Source: Roseovarius sp. MMSF_3350 (GTDB taxonomy: Bacteria > Pseudomonadota > Alphaproteobacteria > Rhodobacterales > Rhodobacteraceae). From it: a stretch of 64,000 nucleotides of DNA. A program made the translations under genes and the position numbers. Under the pieces are notes generated by a model, which saw nothing but the letters and a program-made list of their open reading frames with translations, made no database searches and was not told the DNA's origin. Each line of letters starts with the position of its first letter. The first letter of the stretch is position 1. This document shows positions 45,037 through 53,942 of the stretch, in pieces. The stretch is from the NCBI RefSeq assembly GCF_030733425.1, contig NZ_JASHIZ010000006.1:1-64000 (forward strand). The letters run 5' to 3'.

Positions 45037-46657
45037 GAAATTCCGCATCCGCCGCACCACCCCGGGGAGTGGGCAGGCCACCGCGCCCGACTCTGACACC
45101 CGGGCCGAGGAGGACGTGCAGCAGACGCCCGACACCACGCCGCAGCCGCCGGCAGAGGATACCCCACAGCACGAGACCGTGCACGAGGGCGAAGTATCCT
45201 CGGCGCGCGAGATGTCTGTGTCTCAGAACATCGACGAGATCCGCAAGGAGGGTCTGACCGGCCGCCAGTTGCGCATGGCCCGCCGCATGGCCCAGAAACA
45301 CGGGCTCGCGCCCACCTCGGACTTCGACGCGGTGCGCCTCCTGCGCGCTCGCGGCATCGACCCGTTCCAGCGCTCGAACATCGTCGAGCTTGTCTCGGGC
45401 GGCGAGAACACCCAGCCGGCCGAAACCCCGTCCGAACGCATCCAACTGCCCCAGACCGTGCCGGTAGGCCAGATCGCCCTGCCCTCGACCGAGCTCAGCC
45501 CGGCCGATCGCCGCGCCAAGGAAATCCAGAAGATCCAGCGCGACATCGCCTCGCGCCGCCGCAAGAAGATGCTGCTGCTCATGTCGCGGCTGGCGGCCTT
45601 CGTCATGCTGCCGACGCTGATCGCGGGTTACTATTTCTACACCATGGCGACGCCAATGTATTCCACCAAGTCCGAATTCCTGATCATCACCGCCGACGGC
45701 GGTGGCGGCAGCCAAGGCGGCCTGGGCGGGCTCTTGCCGTCGCAATTCGCCACCGGGCAGGATTCCATCGCGGTGCAGTCCTACCTGGAATCCAAAGATG
45801 CCATGCTGCGCCTGAACGAGGATGTGGGATTCAAGGCGATGTTCAGCGGCGACGAGATAGACCCGATCCAGCGGCTCGATCCCGATGCCACGAACGAGGC
45901 CGCCTACAAGGTCTACGAGAAATACGTAAACCTCGGCTATGACCCGACCGAGGGCGTGATCCGCCTGGAGGTCGCCACCGCCGATCCCGAGACCAGCCGC
46001 GAGTTCTCCGAAAAGCTGATCGAATATGCCGAGGAACGCGTCGACGCGCTCAGCCAGGAAAAACGCTTCGATGCCGTCAAGACCGCCGAGGCCGCCTTGC
46101 AAGAGGCCAAGGATGAACGCCGCGCCGCCCAGCGCCGGCTGGTCGAATTGCAGGAGGGCTCGATCCTCGATCCCGAGGGCGAAATCGCCAATATCCGCCA
46201 GCTGATCGGCAACGTGGAACTGCAATTGCAGGAAAAGCAGCTGGATCTGAACACTCAGCTTGCCAACGCCCGCCCCAACTCGGCCCGAGTCGAGGCGCTG
46301 CGCTCCGAGGTGCAGGTCCTGTCACAGGAGCTGGCCAAGCAGAACGCCCGCCTGACCGAGGCGACCGAGGAAAACGCCTCGCTCGCCAGCCAGGCCGCCG
46401 AGATCCAGATGGCACAGGCCGACCTTGCCACCGCCGACCTCGTGCTGCAATCCGCGCTGGAAACCAAGCGCCAATCCGAGATCGAGGCGAACAAGCAGGT
46501 CCGCTACCTGACCGTCGCGGTGAAACCCGTCGCTTCGCAGGATCCCTCCTATCCGCGCAAGTTCGAGAACACTTTGCTTGCCTTCCTGATCTTCGGCGGT
46601 ATCTACCTACTCCTGTCGCTGACCGCATCGGTGCTCAAGGAACAGGTTTCGTCGTAA
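45014..46657 (+). CDS. Capsule export inner-membrane/periplasmic protein (KpsE/BexC type)
   Basis: 547 residues: a cytoplasmic N-terminal region of about 185 residues (Pro/acidic-rich, then helical), a first membrane helix near 186-209 (MLLLMSRLAAFVMLPTLIAG), and a long periplasmic coiled coil (about 330-490). A second helix lies near the C-terminus (LLAFLIFGGIYLLLSL). This PCP-3 layout couples ATPase/permease to the outer-membrane channel. The long N-terminal extension is unusual compared with E. coli KpsE. Confidence 0.87.
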   Translation: MTTKPKARKFRIRRTTPGSGQATAPDSDTRAEEDVQQTPDTTPQPPAEDTPQHETVHEGEVSSAREMSVSQNIDEIRKEGLTGRQLRMARRMAQKHGLAPTSDFDAVRLLRARGIDPFQRSNIVELVSGGENTQPAETPSERIQLPQTVPVGQIALPSTELSPADRRAKEIQKIQRDIASRRRKKMLLLMSRLAAFVMLPTLIAGYYFYTMATPMYSTKSEFLIITADGGGGSQGGLGGLLPSQFATGQDSIAVQSYLESKDAMLRLNEDVGFKAMFSGDEIDPIQRLDPDATNEAAYKVYEKYVNLGYDPTEGVIRLEVATADPETSREFSEKLIEYAEERVDALSQEKRFDAVKTAEAALQEAKDERRAAQRRLVELQEGSILDPEGEIANIRQLIGNVELQLQEKQLDLNTQLANARPNSARVEALRSEVQVLSQELAKQNARLTEATEENASLASQAAEIQMAQADLATADLVLQSALETKRQSEIEANKQVRYLTVAVKPVASQDPSYPRKFENTLLAFLIFGGIYLLLSLTASVLKEQVSS

Positions 46658-46660
46658 GAC

Positions 46661-47503
46661 ATGAAAACAGTTGAAATTGCAGACCTGCGCGTCGGAAACG
46701 ACGCGCCGCTCACCCTCATCGCCGGCCCCTGCCAGCTGGAAAGTGCCGATCACGCCCAGATGATCGCAGGCGCGATGAAAGAGGCCTGCGCGGCGGCCAG
46801 CGCGCAATACGTCTTCAAGGCGTCCTTCGACAAGGCCAACCGCACATCCCTTTCGGGCAAGCGCGGCCTGGGCATCGACGAAGGCCTCAAGGCGCTGCAA
46901 TCGGTCAAGGACGCGCTCGGCGTCCCCGTCCTGACCGATATCCACCTGCCCGATCAATGCGCCCCGGTGGCCGAGGTCGCGGACATCCTGCAAATCCCCG
47001 CCTTCCTCTGCCGCCAGACCGACCTGCTGCTCGCCGCGGGCGAAACCGGCGCGGCGATCAACATCAAGAAAGGCCAGTTCCTCGCGCCTTGGGACATGCC
47101 CAACGTCATCTCCAAGGTCGAAAGCACCGGCAACACCCGCATCCTGTTGACCGAACGCGGCACATCCTTCGGCTACAACACGCTTGTGGCCGACATGCGG
47201 TCCCTGCCGCAGATGGCCGCGACCGGCTACCCGGTGGTGATGGACGCCACCCATTCCGTGCAACAGCCCGGCGGCCAGGGCGGCAGTTCCGGCGGCCAGC
47301 GCGAGTTCGCCCCCGTCATGGCCCGCGCCGCCGTCTCCCTGGGCATCGCCGCCGTCTTCATCGAGACCCACGAGGCGCCCGACACCGCGCCCTCGGACGG
47401 CCCTAACATGATCCCGCTGGATCAAATGCCCGCCCTCTTGCAGAGCCTCATGCAATTCGACAGGCTCGCCAAGGAAACCCCCTGCCGGATCGACGCAAAT
47501 TGA
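46661..47503 (+). CDS. kdsA: 3-deoxy-8-phosphooctulonate synthase
   Basis: Makes Kdo-8-phosphate from PEP and arabinose-5-phosphate. 280 residues; [20 protein letters not shown] and the late [15 protein letters not shown] are present. C24 in AGPCQLES marks the metal-dependent class, unlike the Asn in E. coli KdsA. It starts three bases after the kpsE-like gene, consistent with Kdo supply for a capsule linker and/or LPS. Confidence 0.95.
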   Translation: MKTVEIADLRVGNDAPLTLIAGPCQLESADHAQMIAGAMKEACAAASAQYVFKASFDKANRTSLSGKRGLGIDEGLKALQSVKDALGVPVLTDIHLPDQCAPVAEVADILQIPAFLCRQTDLLLAAGETGAAINIKKGQFLAPWDMPNVISKVESTGNTRILLTERGTSFGYNTLVADMRSLPQMAATGYPVVMDATHSVQQPGGQGGSSGGQREFAPVMARAAVSLGIAAVFIETHEAPDTAPSDGPNMIPLDQMPALLQSLMQFDRLAKETPCRIDAN

Positions 47504-47513
47504 AGGTATCTCC

Positions 47514-49010
47514 GTGACCAAACCCGCTGCCGACGTGACCCAGAACACCTGGGAATTCCTCCGCGACCCGATGATCACGCCCACCGGCTTTCGCGAATAC
47601 GATGCCCGCTGGAAATACCCCGACGAGATCAACCTGCCCGGCATCACCGCCCTCGGCCTCGGCCTCGGCACCCAGATGCGCCGCCGCGGCATCGACCCGG
47701 TGATCGCGGTCGGCAACGATTACCGCGACTATTCGCTGTCGATCAAGAACGCGCTGATCGTCGGCCTCATGCAGGCCGGCATCCACATCAAGGATATCGG
47801 CCCGGCGCTCTCGCCCGTGGCCTATTTCTCTCAGTTCCACCTCGACGTGCCAGCCGTGGCCATGGTCACCGCCTCGCACAATCCTAACGGCTGGACCGGG
47901 GTCAAGATGGGCTTCGACCGCCCCCTGACCCACGGCCCCGACGAGATGGGCGAGTTGCGCGACATCGTCCTGAATGGCGAGGGCGAGCCTCATTCCGGCG
48001 GCGGCTACGAATTCGTGAGCGGCGTGCGCGAGGCCTATCTCGACGACCTCGTCGGCGATTTCCGCATGTCCCGCAAACTGCGCGTGGTCTGCGCCACCGG
48101 CAACGGCACCGCGTCGGCTTTCGCGCCCGAACTGTTTCAGCGTCTCGGCGTCGAGGTCATCCCCTCGCACAACACGCTCGACTACACGTTCCCCAACTAC
48201 AACCCCAACCCCGAAGCCATGGAAATGCTGCACGACATGGCCACTTCGGTGAAGGACTCGGGCGCCGATTTCGCCCTCGGTTTCGACGGCGACGGCGACC
48301 GTTGCGGCGTGGTCGACGACGAGGGCGAAGAGATCTTCGCCGACAAGATGGGCGTCATCATGGCCCGCGACCTCAGCAAACTGCACCCCAATTCCACCTT
48401 CGTGGCCGACGTGAAATCCACCGGCCTCTTCGCCGCCGACCCCGAACTGCAGAAAAACGGCGTGAAAGCCGACTATTGGAAAACCGGCCACAGCCACATG
48501 AAACGGCGCGTGAAGGAACTGGGAGCGCTCGCCGGGTTCGAGAAATCCGGCCACTACTTCCTGGCCGAACCCGTGGGCCGCGGCTACGACTGCGGCATGC
48601 GCGTCGCCGTGGAAATCTGCAAGCTGATGGACCGCAACCCCGACATGTCCATGTCCGACCTGCGCCGCGCCCTGCCCACCACGTGGTCCACGCCGACCAT
48701 GTCGCCCCATTGCCCCGACACCGAGAAATACGACGTGCTCGACCGCCTGGTGCAGAAACTCGTCGCCAAACACGAGGCGGGCGACAGCTTCGCCGGCCAG
48801 CCCATCAAGGAAGTCGTCACCGTCAACGGCGCCCGAGTCATCCTCGAAAATGGTAGCTGGGGCCTGGTGCGTGCGTCGTCGAACACGCCCAACCTTGTCG
48901 TGGTCTGCGAAAGCGCCACCTCCGACGACGAAATGCGCGCGATCTTCAAGGAGATCGACACCGTCATCCGTACCGAGCCATCGGTCGGCGAATACGATCA
49001 GAGCATATAG
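47514..49010 (+). CDS. Phosphomannomutase/phosphoglucomutase
   Basis: 498-residue alpha-D-phosphohexomutase. The phosphoserine loop is TASHNPNG (about 119-126), the metal loop is DGDGDR (about 257-262) and the sugar-binding loop is GFEKSGHYF. It interconverts hexose-1- and hexose-6-phosphates for nucleotide-sugar synthesis. The GTG start lies ten bases after kdsA, completing the capsule-related operon. A hairpin follows the stop. Confidence 0.92.
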   Translation: MTKPAADVTQNTWEFLRDPMITPTGFREYDARWKYPDEINLPGITALGLGLGTQMRRRGIDPVIAVGNDYRDYSLSIKNALIVGLMQAGIHIKDIGPALSPVAYFSQFHLDVPAVAMVTASHNPNGWTGVKMGFDRPLTHGPDEMGELRDIVLNGEGEPHSGGGYEFVSGVREAYLDDLVGDFRMSRKLRVVCATGNGTASAFAPELFQRLGVEVIPSHNTLDYTFPNYNPNPEAMEMLHDMATSVKDSGADFALGFDGDGDRCGVVDDEGEEIFADKMGVIMARDLSKLHPNSTFVADVKSTGLFAADPELQKNGVKADYWKTGHSHMKRRVKELGALAGFEKSGHYFLAEPVGRGYDCGMRVAVEICKLMDRNPDMSMSDLRRALPTTWSTPTMSPHCPDTEKYDVLDRLVQKLVAKHEAGDSFAGQPIKEVVTVNGARVILENGSWGLVRASSNTPNLVVVCESATSDDEMRAIFKEIDTVIRTEPSVGEYDQSI

Positions 49011-49028
49011 GAGGGGCACTGCCCCTCC
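49010..49028 (+). terminator. Hairpin after the phosphohexomutase gene
   Basis: GGAGGGGC (49010-49017) and GCCCCTCC (49021-49028) form a perfect stem with the loop ACT, overlapping the stop codon end. There is no T-run. A near-identical hairpin occurs at 63723-63740. Confidence 0.5.
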
Positions 49029-49148
49029 GGCCGAAACCGGACCCAACCACGCGCGCAGCGCCCGGACAATCAAGCGTCACATCCGCAGCTCGCCCGACGC
49101 CGAGGCCAAAGGCCGTCGAGACAAACCTGCGCGGCAACGCCGTACCGC

Positions 49149-50933
49149 CTACCTGCCGTCATAACCTTTCTTCTGCGCCTGGTAGAGCCGTGCATAAAGT
49201 CCGTTTTCGGCCAACAGATCCTCGTGCCGCCCCTGCTCCACCAGTTGACCGGATTCCAGTACGAATATCCGGTCCGCATCGGCGACCGAGCTCAGCCGGT
49301 GCGCCACCACGATCGTCGTCTTGCCTTTCGTCAGCCGCGCCAGTGCCGACTTGATCCGCTCTTCCGTCGCCTGGTCCAGCGCCGAGGTCGCCTCGTCCAG
49401 GAGCAGGATCGGCGCATCCCGCAGGAACGCCCGCGCAATCGCGATCCGTTGCTTCTGCCCGCCTGACAGCTGCGCGCCCTTGGGCCCCACCGGCACATCG
49501 CCGCGGGCGCGGATCAGGTCGGCGATCTCGGCATCCTCGGCCGCCTGCCAGACCTGCGCCTCGGTCGCCGCAGGATTGACGTAGCGGATATTGTCCCAGA
49601 TCGACGCGTTGAAGATGACGATATCCTGCGCCACCACCGAAAACGCCCCGCGCAGGGCTGCCACCTGCAACTCCCTTATGGGCCTGCCCCCAAACGTGAT
49701 GTCACCGCCCTTCACATCGTATAGCCGCGACAGAAGCGACAGGATCGTCGTCTTGCCCGAACCGGTCGAGCCGACGATGGCCGAAACCTTTCCACCTTCG
49801 AAACGCATGTTCAGCCCGTCGAACAACGGCTGGTCGCCGGAGTACGAGAACGTCACATCCTTCAGCACGATATCCCCGCCGGTGTCGAACGCGGTCTTCG
49901 CACCTTCCGCATCCGTGATGCTCGGCTCCTGGTCGTAAAGGTTCCGCACCCGGTCCAGCAGCACCAGATTCGACTGCAGCCCGCCAAAGAACTGCGCCAG
50001 CAGGCGCGCCGGATCGAACACCATCACCATGCCCAGCAGGAAGGTGATGATCCCGGCCCCGTCCACCTCGAACTCCGGCGACAGCACCATGTATCCGCCA
50101 CCGCCGATCACCAGCACGTAGACAAAGGCCGAGCTCAGGTCGATCGACGGCATTACCAGCGCCTGGGTCACCTGCACCCGGTTCATCAGCCGCCGGATCG
50201 CATCCGTGCCGCCCATCAGCCGGTCCTTTTCGACTTCCTCCTGCCGGGCGATCTTGACAGTGCGCATTCCGTTCACCGTCTCCTCGATCCCGTTCATGTA
50301 GCCGCCCAGCGCCTCCTCGGCCTCGCCTTGCGCCTGCTTCACCCGGTCCGAGACGAAATTCATCACCATGATGATGAAGGGCAGCACCACGATGGCCGAT
50401 ACGAACAGGATCGGGTTCTTCCAGATCAGGTAGCCCGAGACCACCACCACAGTTACCGCATCCCGCAGTGCCCCAGCCACACCCAGCCCCACGAACACGC
50501 CGATTGCCTGCGTCTGCGTGACCAGCTTCTGGATGATCTCGCCCGACTTGGTGCGCTCGAAATAGGCCAGATCCAGCGACATCAGGTGCCCGATCAGGTC
50601 CCGCCGCATCTCGTAAATCGCCTGGTTCGAGACCTTCACCGTGATCATCGGAGCAAGGAAAGACACGACACCGCGCACCGCGAACAATCCGAACACCACG
50701 ATGCAGACCTCGATCAGCTCCCGCATCGCGCCAGACTCGAAAATCACCCGCAGGCCGTCCTCGGTCATCGCCAGGAACTGCTGATAGACCAGCCCCTGCA
50801 CCAGGATCAGCACCAGCACCAGCAACAGCTTGCCCGAATGCTTCCGCAGGTACCCCTGCCAGAACCACCGCATGTTCCGCTTGTCCGCCGCGCTGTAAAG
50901 CGGCTGACGTGTCTTTCTTGGGGTATCGCTCAT
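49149..50933 (-). CDS. MsbA-type ABC exporter (fused permease and ATPase)
   Basis: 594 residues: a six-helix exporter transmembrane domain (about 30-320), then an ATPase with Walker A IVGSTGSGKTTI, signature LSGGQKQRIAIARA, Walker B ILLLDEATSALD and H-loop VVAHRLSS. Lipid A, lipid or peptide substrates are possible; nearby envelope genes favour a lipid or glycolipid, which is inference. I start at the ATG at 50933. Confidence 0.92.
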   Translation of the reverse strand: MSDTPRKTRQPLYSAADKRNMRWFWQGYLRKHSGKLLLVLVLILVQGLVYQQFLAMTEDGLRVIFESGAMRELIEVCIVVFGLFAVRGVVSFLAPMITVKVSNQAIYEMRRDLIGHLMSLDLAYFERTKSGEIIQKLVTQTQAIGVFVGLGVAGALRDAVTVVVVSGYLIWKNPILFVSAIVVLPFIIMVMNFVSDRVKQAQGEAEEALGGYMNGIEETVNGMRTVKIARQEEVEKDRLMGGTDAIRRLMNRVQVTQALVMPSIDLSSAFVYVLVIGGGGYMVLSPEFEVDGAGIITFLLGMVMVFDPARLLAQFFGGLQSNLVLLDRVRNLYDQEPSITDAEGAKTAFDTGGDIVLKDVTFSYSGDQPLFDGLNMRFEGGKVSAIVGSTGSGKTTILSLLSRLYDVKGGDITFGGRPIRELQVAALRGAFSVVAQDIVIFNASIWDNIRYVNPAATEAQVWQAAEDAEIADLIRARGDVPVGPKGAQLSGGQKQRIAIARAFLRDAPILLLDEATSALDQATEERIKSALARLTKGKTTIVVAHRLSSVADADRIFVLESGQLVEQGRHEDLLAENGLYARLYQAQKKGYDGR

Positions 50934-51013
50934 GTCAGGTTCAGTCCGATCACTTCTCACCCGACGCCTATAGAGGCTTCATCACCAAAGGTCAGCCCCC
51001 CGCGCAGACGCCC

Positions 51014-51037
51014 CTTTTCCTCTGGCCAGAAATATCC
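51014..51037 (-). repeat. 24-base extragenic element, copy B
   Basis: It contains CTCTGGCCAGAAATATCC, with one mismatch to copy A over 24 bases. It lies 81 bases upstream of the ABC exporter start and is followed (51065-51079) by a GGGGGC-aaa-GCCCCC hairpin. Confidence 0.7.
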
Positions 51038-51086
51038 TGGGGGAGGCCCGGGCCTGCCCGGGACGGGGGCAAAGCCCCCACTACCT

Positions 51087-51668
51087 TCAACGTAACCCGT
51101 CCTCGCCCTTGATCTCGTCCACCGTCAGCCCGCCCATCCGGTCATGAATACGCCCGCCGCGGCTCATGGCCAAAACGAAAAGCAGCTCATCGGAGCGGGG
51201 TCCGTCGGGCAGGCCCACTTCCATCCCGTCGAAATGGCTGCGCACGTAGGCGGCATTGATATGGCCCAGCGGCACGTCGATCCGAGTGCCCGGCCCGCCC
51301 TGCTTCATCGACGAGGGCACGATCGCCTTCGCCTCGCCCAGCCGCGCGCGCATGGCATAGCCCCCCGGTACGTGCCACAGCGCGGTATGCTCCAGTTCTC
51401 CGGCCTCACCCGCCATGGCGGCCTTGCCATAGCCGTCGATGCCCTCCGGCCCGCTCATTGCCTCGATCAGCCGGTCGGTCATCATCAGCCCCAGGGGTTT
51501 CAGATCGTCCATCGCCGATTGCAGATCGGCGGCATAGGCGCCCGCGAACGGGTTCTTCACCAACGCCGCCATCGCGGCGCGGCGGCGGGGCCGTTCCGCG
51601 ACCGGCCCGCCGTCATGGTGGATCTCCTCGACAAAAAGCGCGGTCTTGCGCAGCGTGAATTCAGGCAT
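51087..51668 (-). CDS. Amino acid synthesis family protein (DUF1185)
   Basis: 193 residues of the PF06684 family, whose reaction is unknown. It begins MPEFTLRKTALFVEEIHHDG and contains ALVKNPFAGAYAADL, EIHH-type and GHINAAYVRSHFDG blocks. It is the last gene of the ten-gene catabolic block and overlaps UPF0280 by eight bases, so it probably acts on an intermediate of that pathway. Confidence 0.85.
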   Translation of the reverse strand: MPEFTLRKTALFVEEIHHDGGPVAERPRRRAAMAALVKNPFAGAYAADLQSAMDDLKPLGLMMTDRLIEAMSGPEGIDGYGKAAMAGEAGELEHTALWHVPGGYAMRARLGEAKAIVPSSMKQGGPGTRIDVPLGHINAAYVRSHFDGMEVGLPDGPRSDELLFVLAMSRGGRIHDRMGGLTVDEIKGEDGLR

Positions 51669-52503
51669 GTTCAGGGTCTCTTTCTTCGATCATCAAAGTC
51701 TCGCCGACGCTCACGCACTGCCCACGCAGCGTCAGGCAGGCGGCATGGACCACACCCCGCGCCACCAGTCTGTCGGCATAGGCGCGTCCCGCGTCCAACG
51801 CTTCGGCCACCTCGTCCGCACTTAGCGCACCGACTGCCCGGGTCACCGCGCGCGGCCCAAGGTCACTGTCCGGCGACACCTCGCAGGCCGGAACGCGGTC
51901 AATCGCCGGATGCCCCGGCAGGTCTACGGCATTGGCAATCATCGTCGCGGCGGCATCCGCGGGCGCGGCACCACGCGCCAGTACCGTTACCGCATCGGCG
52001 ATCCCCAGCGAATGGCTGCGCCCGCCCGCGCCCGAGGTCGCCACGCCGCGTACCGGGTCACCATGCCGTACCGTCACATGCCCCGGCACCGGGCTTGCAA
52101 TCGCCACCCGCATCACCTCTCCCGGACCGATGTGAAACGCCACATCGCCGCCGTTGTTCACATAGGCCCTGCGCACGTCGGGCCCGTCCAGCACCGCCTG
52201 CAATATCGTCTCGGCCCCGGCCCCGGCCACCGCCGCCATCGGCGTGATGAACGCCGGCGCGAACGGTGCCACCGCCGACACCATGCGCCGTGCGGCCCCG
52301 CCCGTAACGCCGCTTCCATCTGGGCTGCGCAATCGCGGCAACTCCGCCACCAGTTCCTCCAGCAGTGTTTCGAACCGCGCCACCGCTCTCTGATACGCCG
52401 CGTTGCGCCCCGCGCCCTCGATGCCCAGGATCATGTCGATCGGCCCGTGATGCAGGTGCAGCCTTTTCCCGTCGGGCAGCCACCGCGCCTGTGCCCTCTG
52501 CAT
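51661..52503 (-). CDS. UPF0280 family protein (ApbE-like fold)
   Basis: 280 residues; AFAPAFITPMAAVAGAGAETI, RAYVNNGGDVAFHI and VATSGAGGRSHSLGIADAVT are UPF0280 blocks related to FAD:protein FMN transferases. It may modify or flavinylate a partner, perhaps the adjacent reductase (inference). It overlaps the reductase stop by one base (TGATG). Confidence 0.85.
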   Translation of the reverse strand: MQRAQARWLPDGKRLHLHHGPIDMILGIEGAGRNAAYQRAVARFETLLEELVAELPRLRSPDGSGVTGGAARRMVSAVAPFAPAFITPMAAVAGAGAETILQAVLDGPDVRRAYVNNGGDVAFHIGPGEVMRVAIASPVPGHVTVRHGDPVRGVATSGAGGRSHSLGIADAVTVLARGAAPADAAATMIANAVDLPGHPAIDRVPACEVSPDSDLGPRAVTRAVGALSADEVAEALDAGRAYADRLVARGVVHAACLTLRGQCVSVGETLMIEERDPEHA

Positions 52504-53942
52504 CAGTCGCCCTCCAGCACGCGCACCGCGCCGCCGTATTCGCCGCCATGCTTCAGGATATCCGCGATGGTCCGCACCGCCGAATCATGCCCCCCCAACG
52601 CCCGATAATCCTCCCGGCTCAAGGTGAACTCCAGCGGCGCCACCAGCGCGGGCGTCGGCACATGTCCGAACGAGCCCTCTGGCACCCTCAGCACATCCAC
52701 CATCAAAGTGATCCCGCCCCCGGGCCAGACAAACGCCGGCGCGCCGCCACAGGTCACCCGCGTCTTCAGCGCCTGCACCGACCGGGTCAGCTTCACCGGG
52801 TTCTGCGTCACGCCCGACCGCAGCGACCCGCCCGCGCCCGCCTGGAACATCACCGTGCAGAGCGCCGGCTCGCAATTCTCCGCGATCAGGTCCACCGACG
52901 GCTTCAACGCCGCCGGCAGTTCCGCCTCGCGCGGCTGCAAATCATCGTCCAGCACGTAATACCCGTAATGTTCGCCCGTCGTGCTGACCATCAACAGCGT
53001 CAATCCCGGCCGCGCGCCCTTCTTCTCCAGCCACGGGTTCAGGATCGCTAGCGGATCGTCCAGATCGGTCCCGCCCCAGCCCTGCCCCGGTTCGGCCACC
53101 CGGAAATACCGCCCCGGCGTCGACCGTCGCCCCTTGATCCGTATCCCCGTATCCGCCCAGTCCAGCACCTTGCCCGCCTGGTGCTCGCTGACCACGCCGG
53201 TGATGTGGTCGTCCACCACCACCACCTCGTCCACCAGCCCATGCCACTGGCTGGCGAACATGCCGATCGTGGCCGAGCCGCAGCCGACGCGCATCCGTTC
53301 CTCGCGCTGACCGTTGACCACTGGCGCCTGCCCGGCCTGAACGACCACCGTCGCGCCGTCGTCGATCTCCAGTTCCACCGCCTCGCGGTTGCACAGCCGC
53401 ATCAGCGCATCGCAGGTCGCGCGCCCCTCGGGTTTGCCACCGCCGGTCAGATGATCCACCCCGCCCAAAGACAACATCTGCGAGCCATATTCCGAGGTGG
53501 TAACATGCCCCACCGCTTCGCCATTGCTGCGCACGGTGGCGGTCTCGTGCCCGAGGTGCCGGTCGGTGTCGATCTTCACCTTCACCCCGCAATAAGAATA
53601 GATCGCCTCGGTCACCACGGTGACGAAATCCGCGCCCTCCACCTCGCGGCTGACGATGAAGGGCGCGGGCTTGTAATCGGGATAGGTCGTGCCCGCCCCA
53701 ACGCCGCTGACGAAAACCTCCTCGCCGCCCAGAACCTCGCCATCCCATTCAGGCCCAAGAAACGGTTTCACCGCGCCCCCCTTGGCGACCCTACGGTCAA
53801 GTATGGTCAGCGGATCACAGCGCACGATCCGGCCATCCTCGTTGGCATAGCGATCACACGCCCCGATCTTGCCCGGCGCGATATAGCACATCACCGGGCA
53901 GGCATCGCAGCGGATCTTCTCCTCGCGCTCGCGCTCAGCCAT
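52503..53942 (-). CDS. 6-hydroxynicotinate reductase-like iron-sulfur protein
   Basis: 479 residues. The N-terminus has a four-cysteine cluster site, C12, C15, C19 and C29 (CDACPVMC then GACDRY), suitable for a 4Fe-4S cluster. The remainder matches proteins annotated as 6-hydroxynicotinate reductase (for example VSGVGAGTTYPDYKPAPFIV, GGGITLMVDVLRVPEGSFGH), which partially reduce a hydroxypyridine ring. The real substrate here is unproven. It overlaps the Mo-subunit gene by eight bases. I start at the ATG at 53942. Confidence 0.82.
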   Translation of the reverse strand: MAEREREEKIRCDACPVMCYIAPGKIGACDRYANEDGRIVRCDPLTILDRRVAKGGAVKPFLGPEWDGEVLGGEEVFVSGVGAGTTYPDYKPAPFIVSREVEGADFVTVVTEAIYSYCGVKVKIDTDRHLGHETATVRSNGEAVGHVTTSEYGSQMLSLGGVDHLTGGGKPEGRATCDALMRLCNREAVELEIDDGATVVVQAGQAPVVNGQREERMRVGCGSATIGMFASQWHGLVDEVVVVDDHITGVVSEHQAGKVLDWADTGIRIKGRRSTPGRYFRVAEPGQGWGGTDLDDPLAILNPWLEKKGARPGLTLLMVSTTGEHYGYYVLDDDLQPREAELPAALKPSVDLIAENCEPALCTVMFQAGAGGSLRSGVTQNPVKLTRSVQALKTRVTCGGAPAFVWPGGGITLMVDVLRVPEGSFGHVPTPALVAPLEFTLSREDYRALGGHDSAVRTIADILKHGGEYGGAVRVLEGD

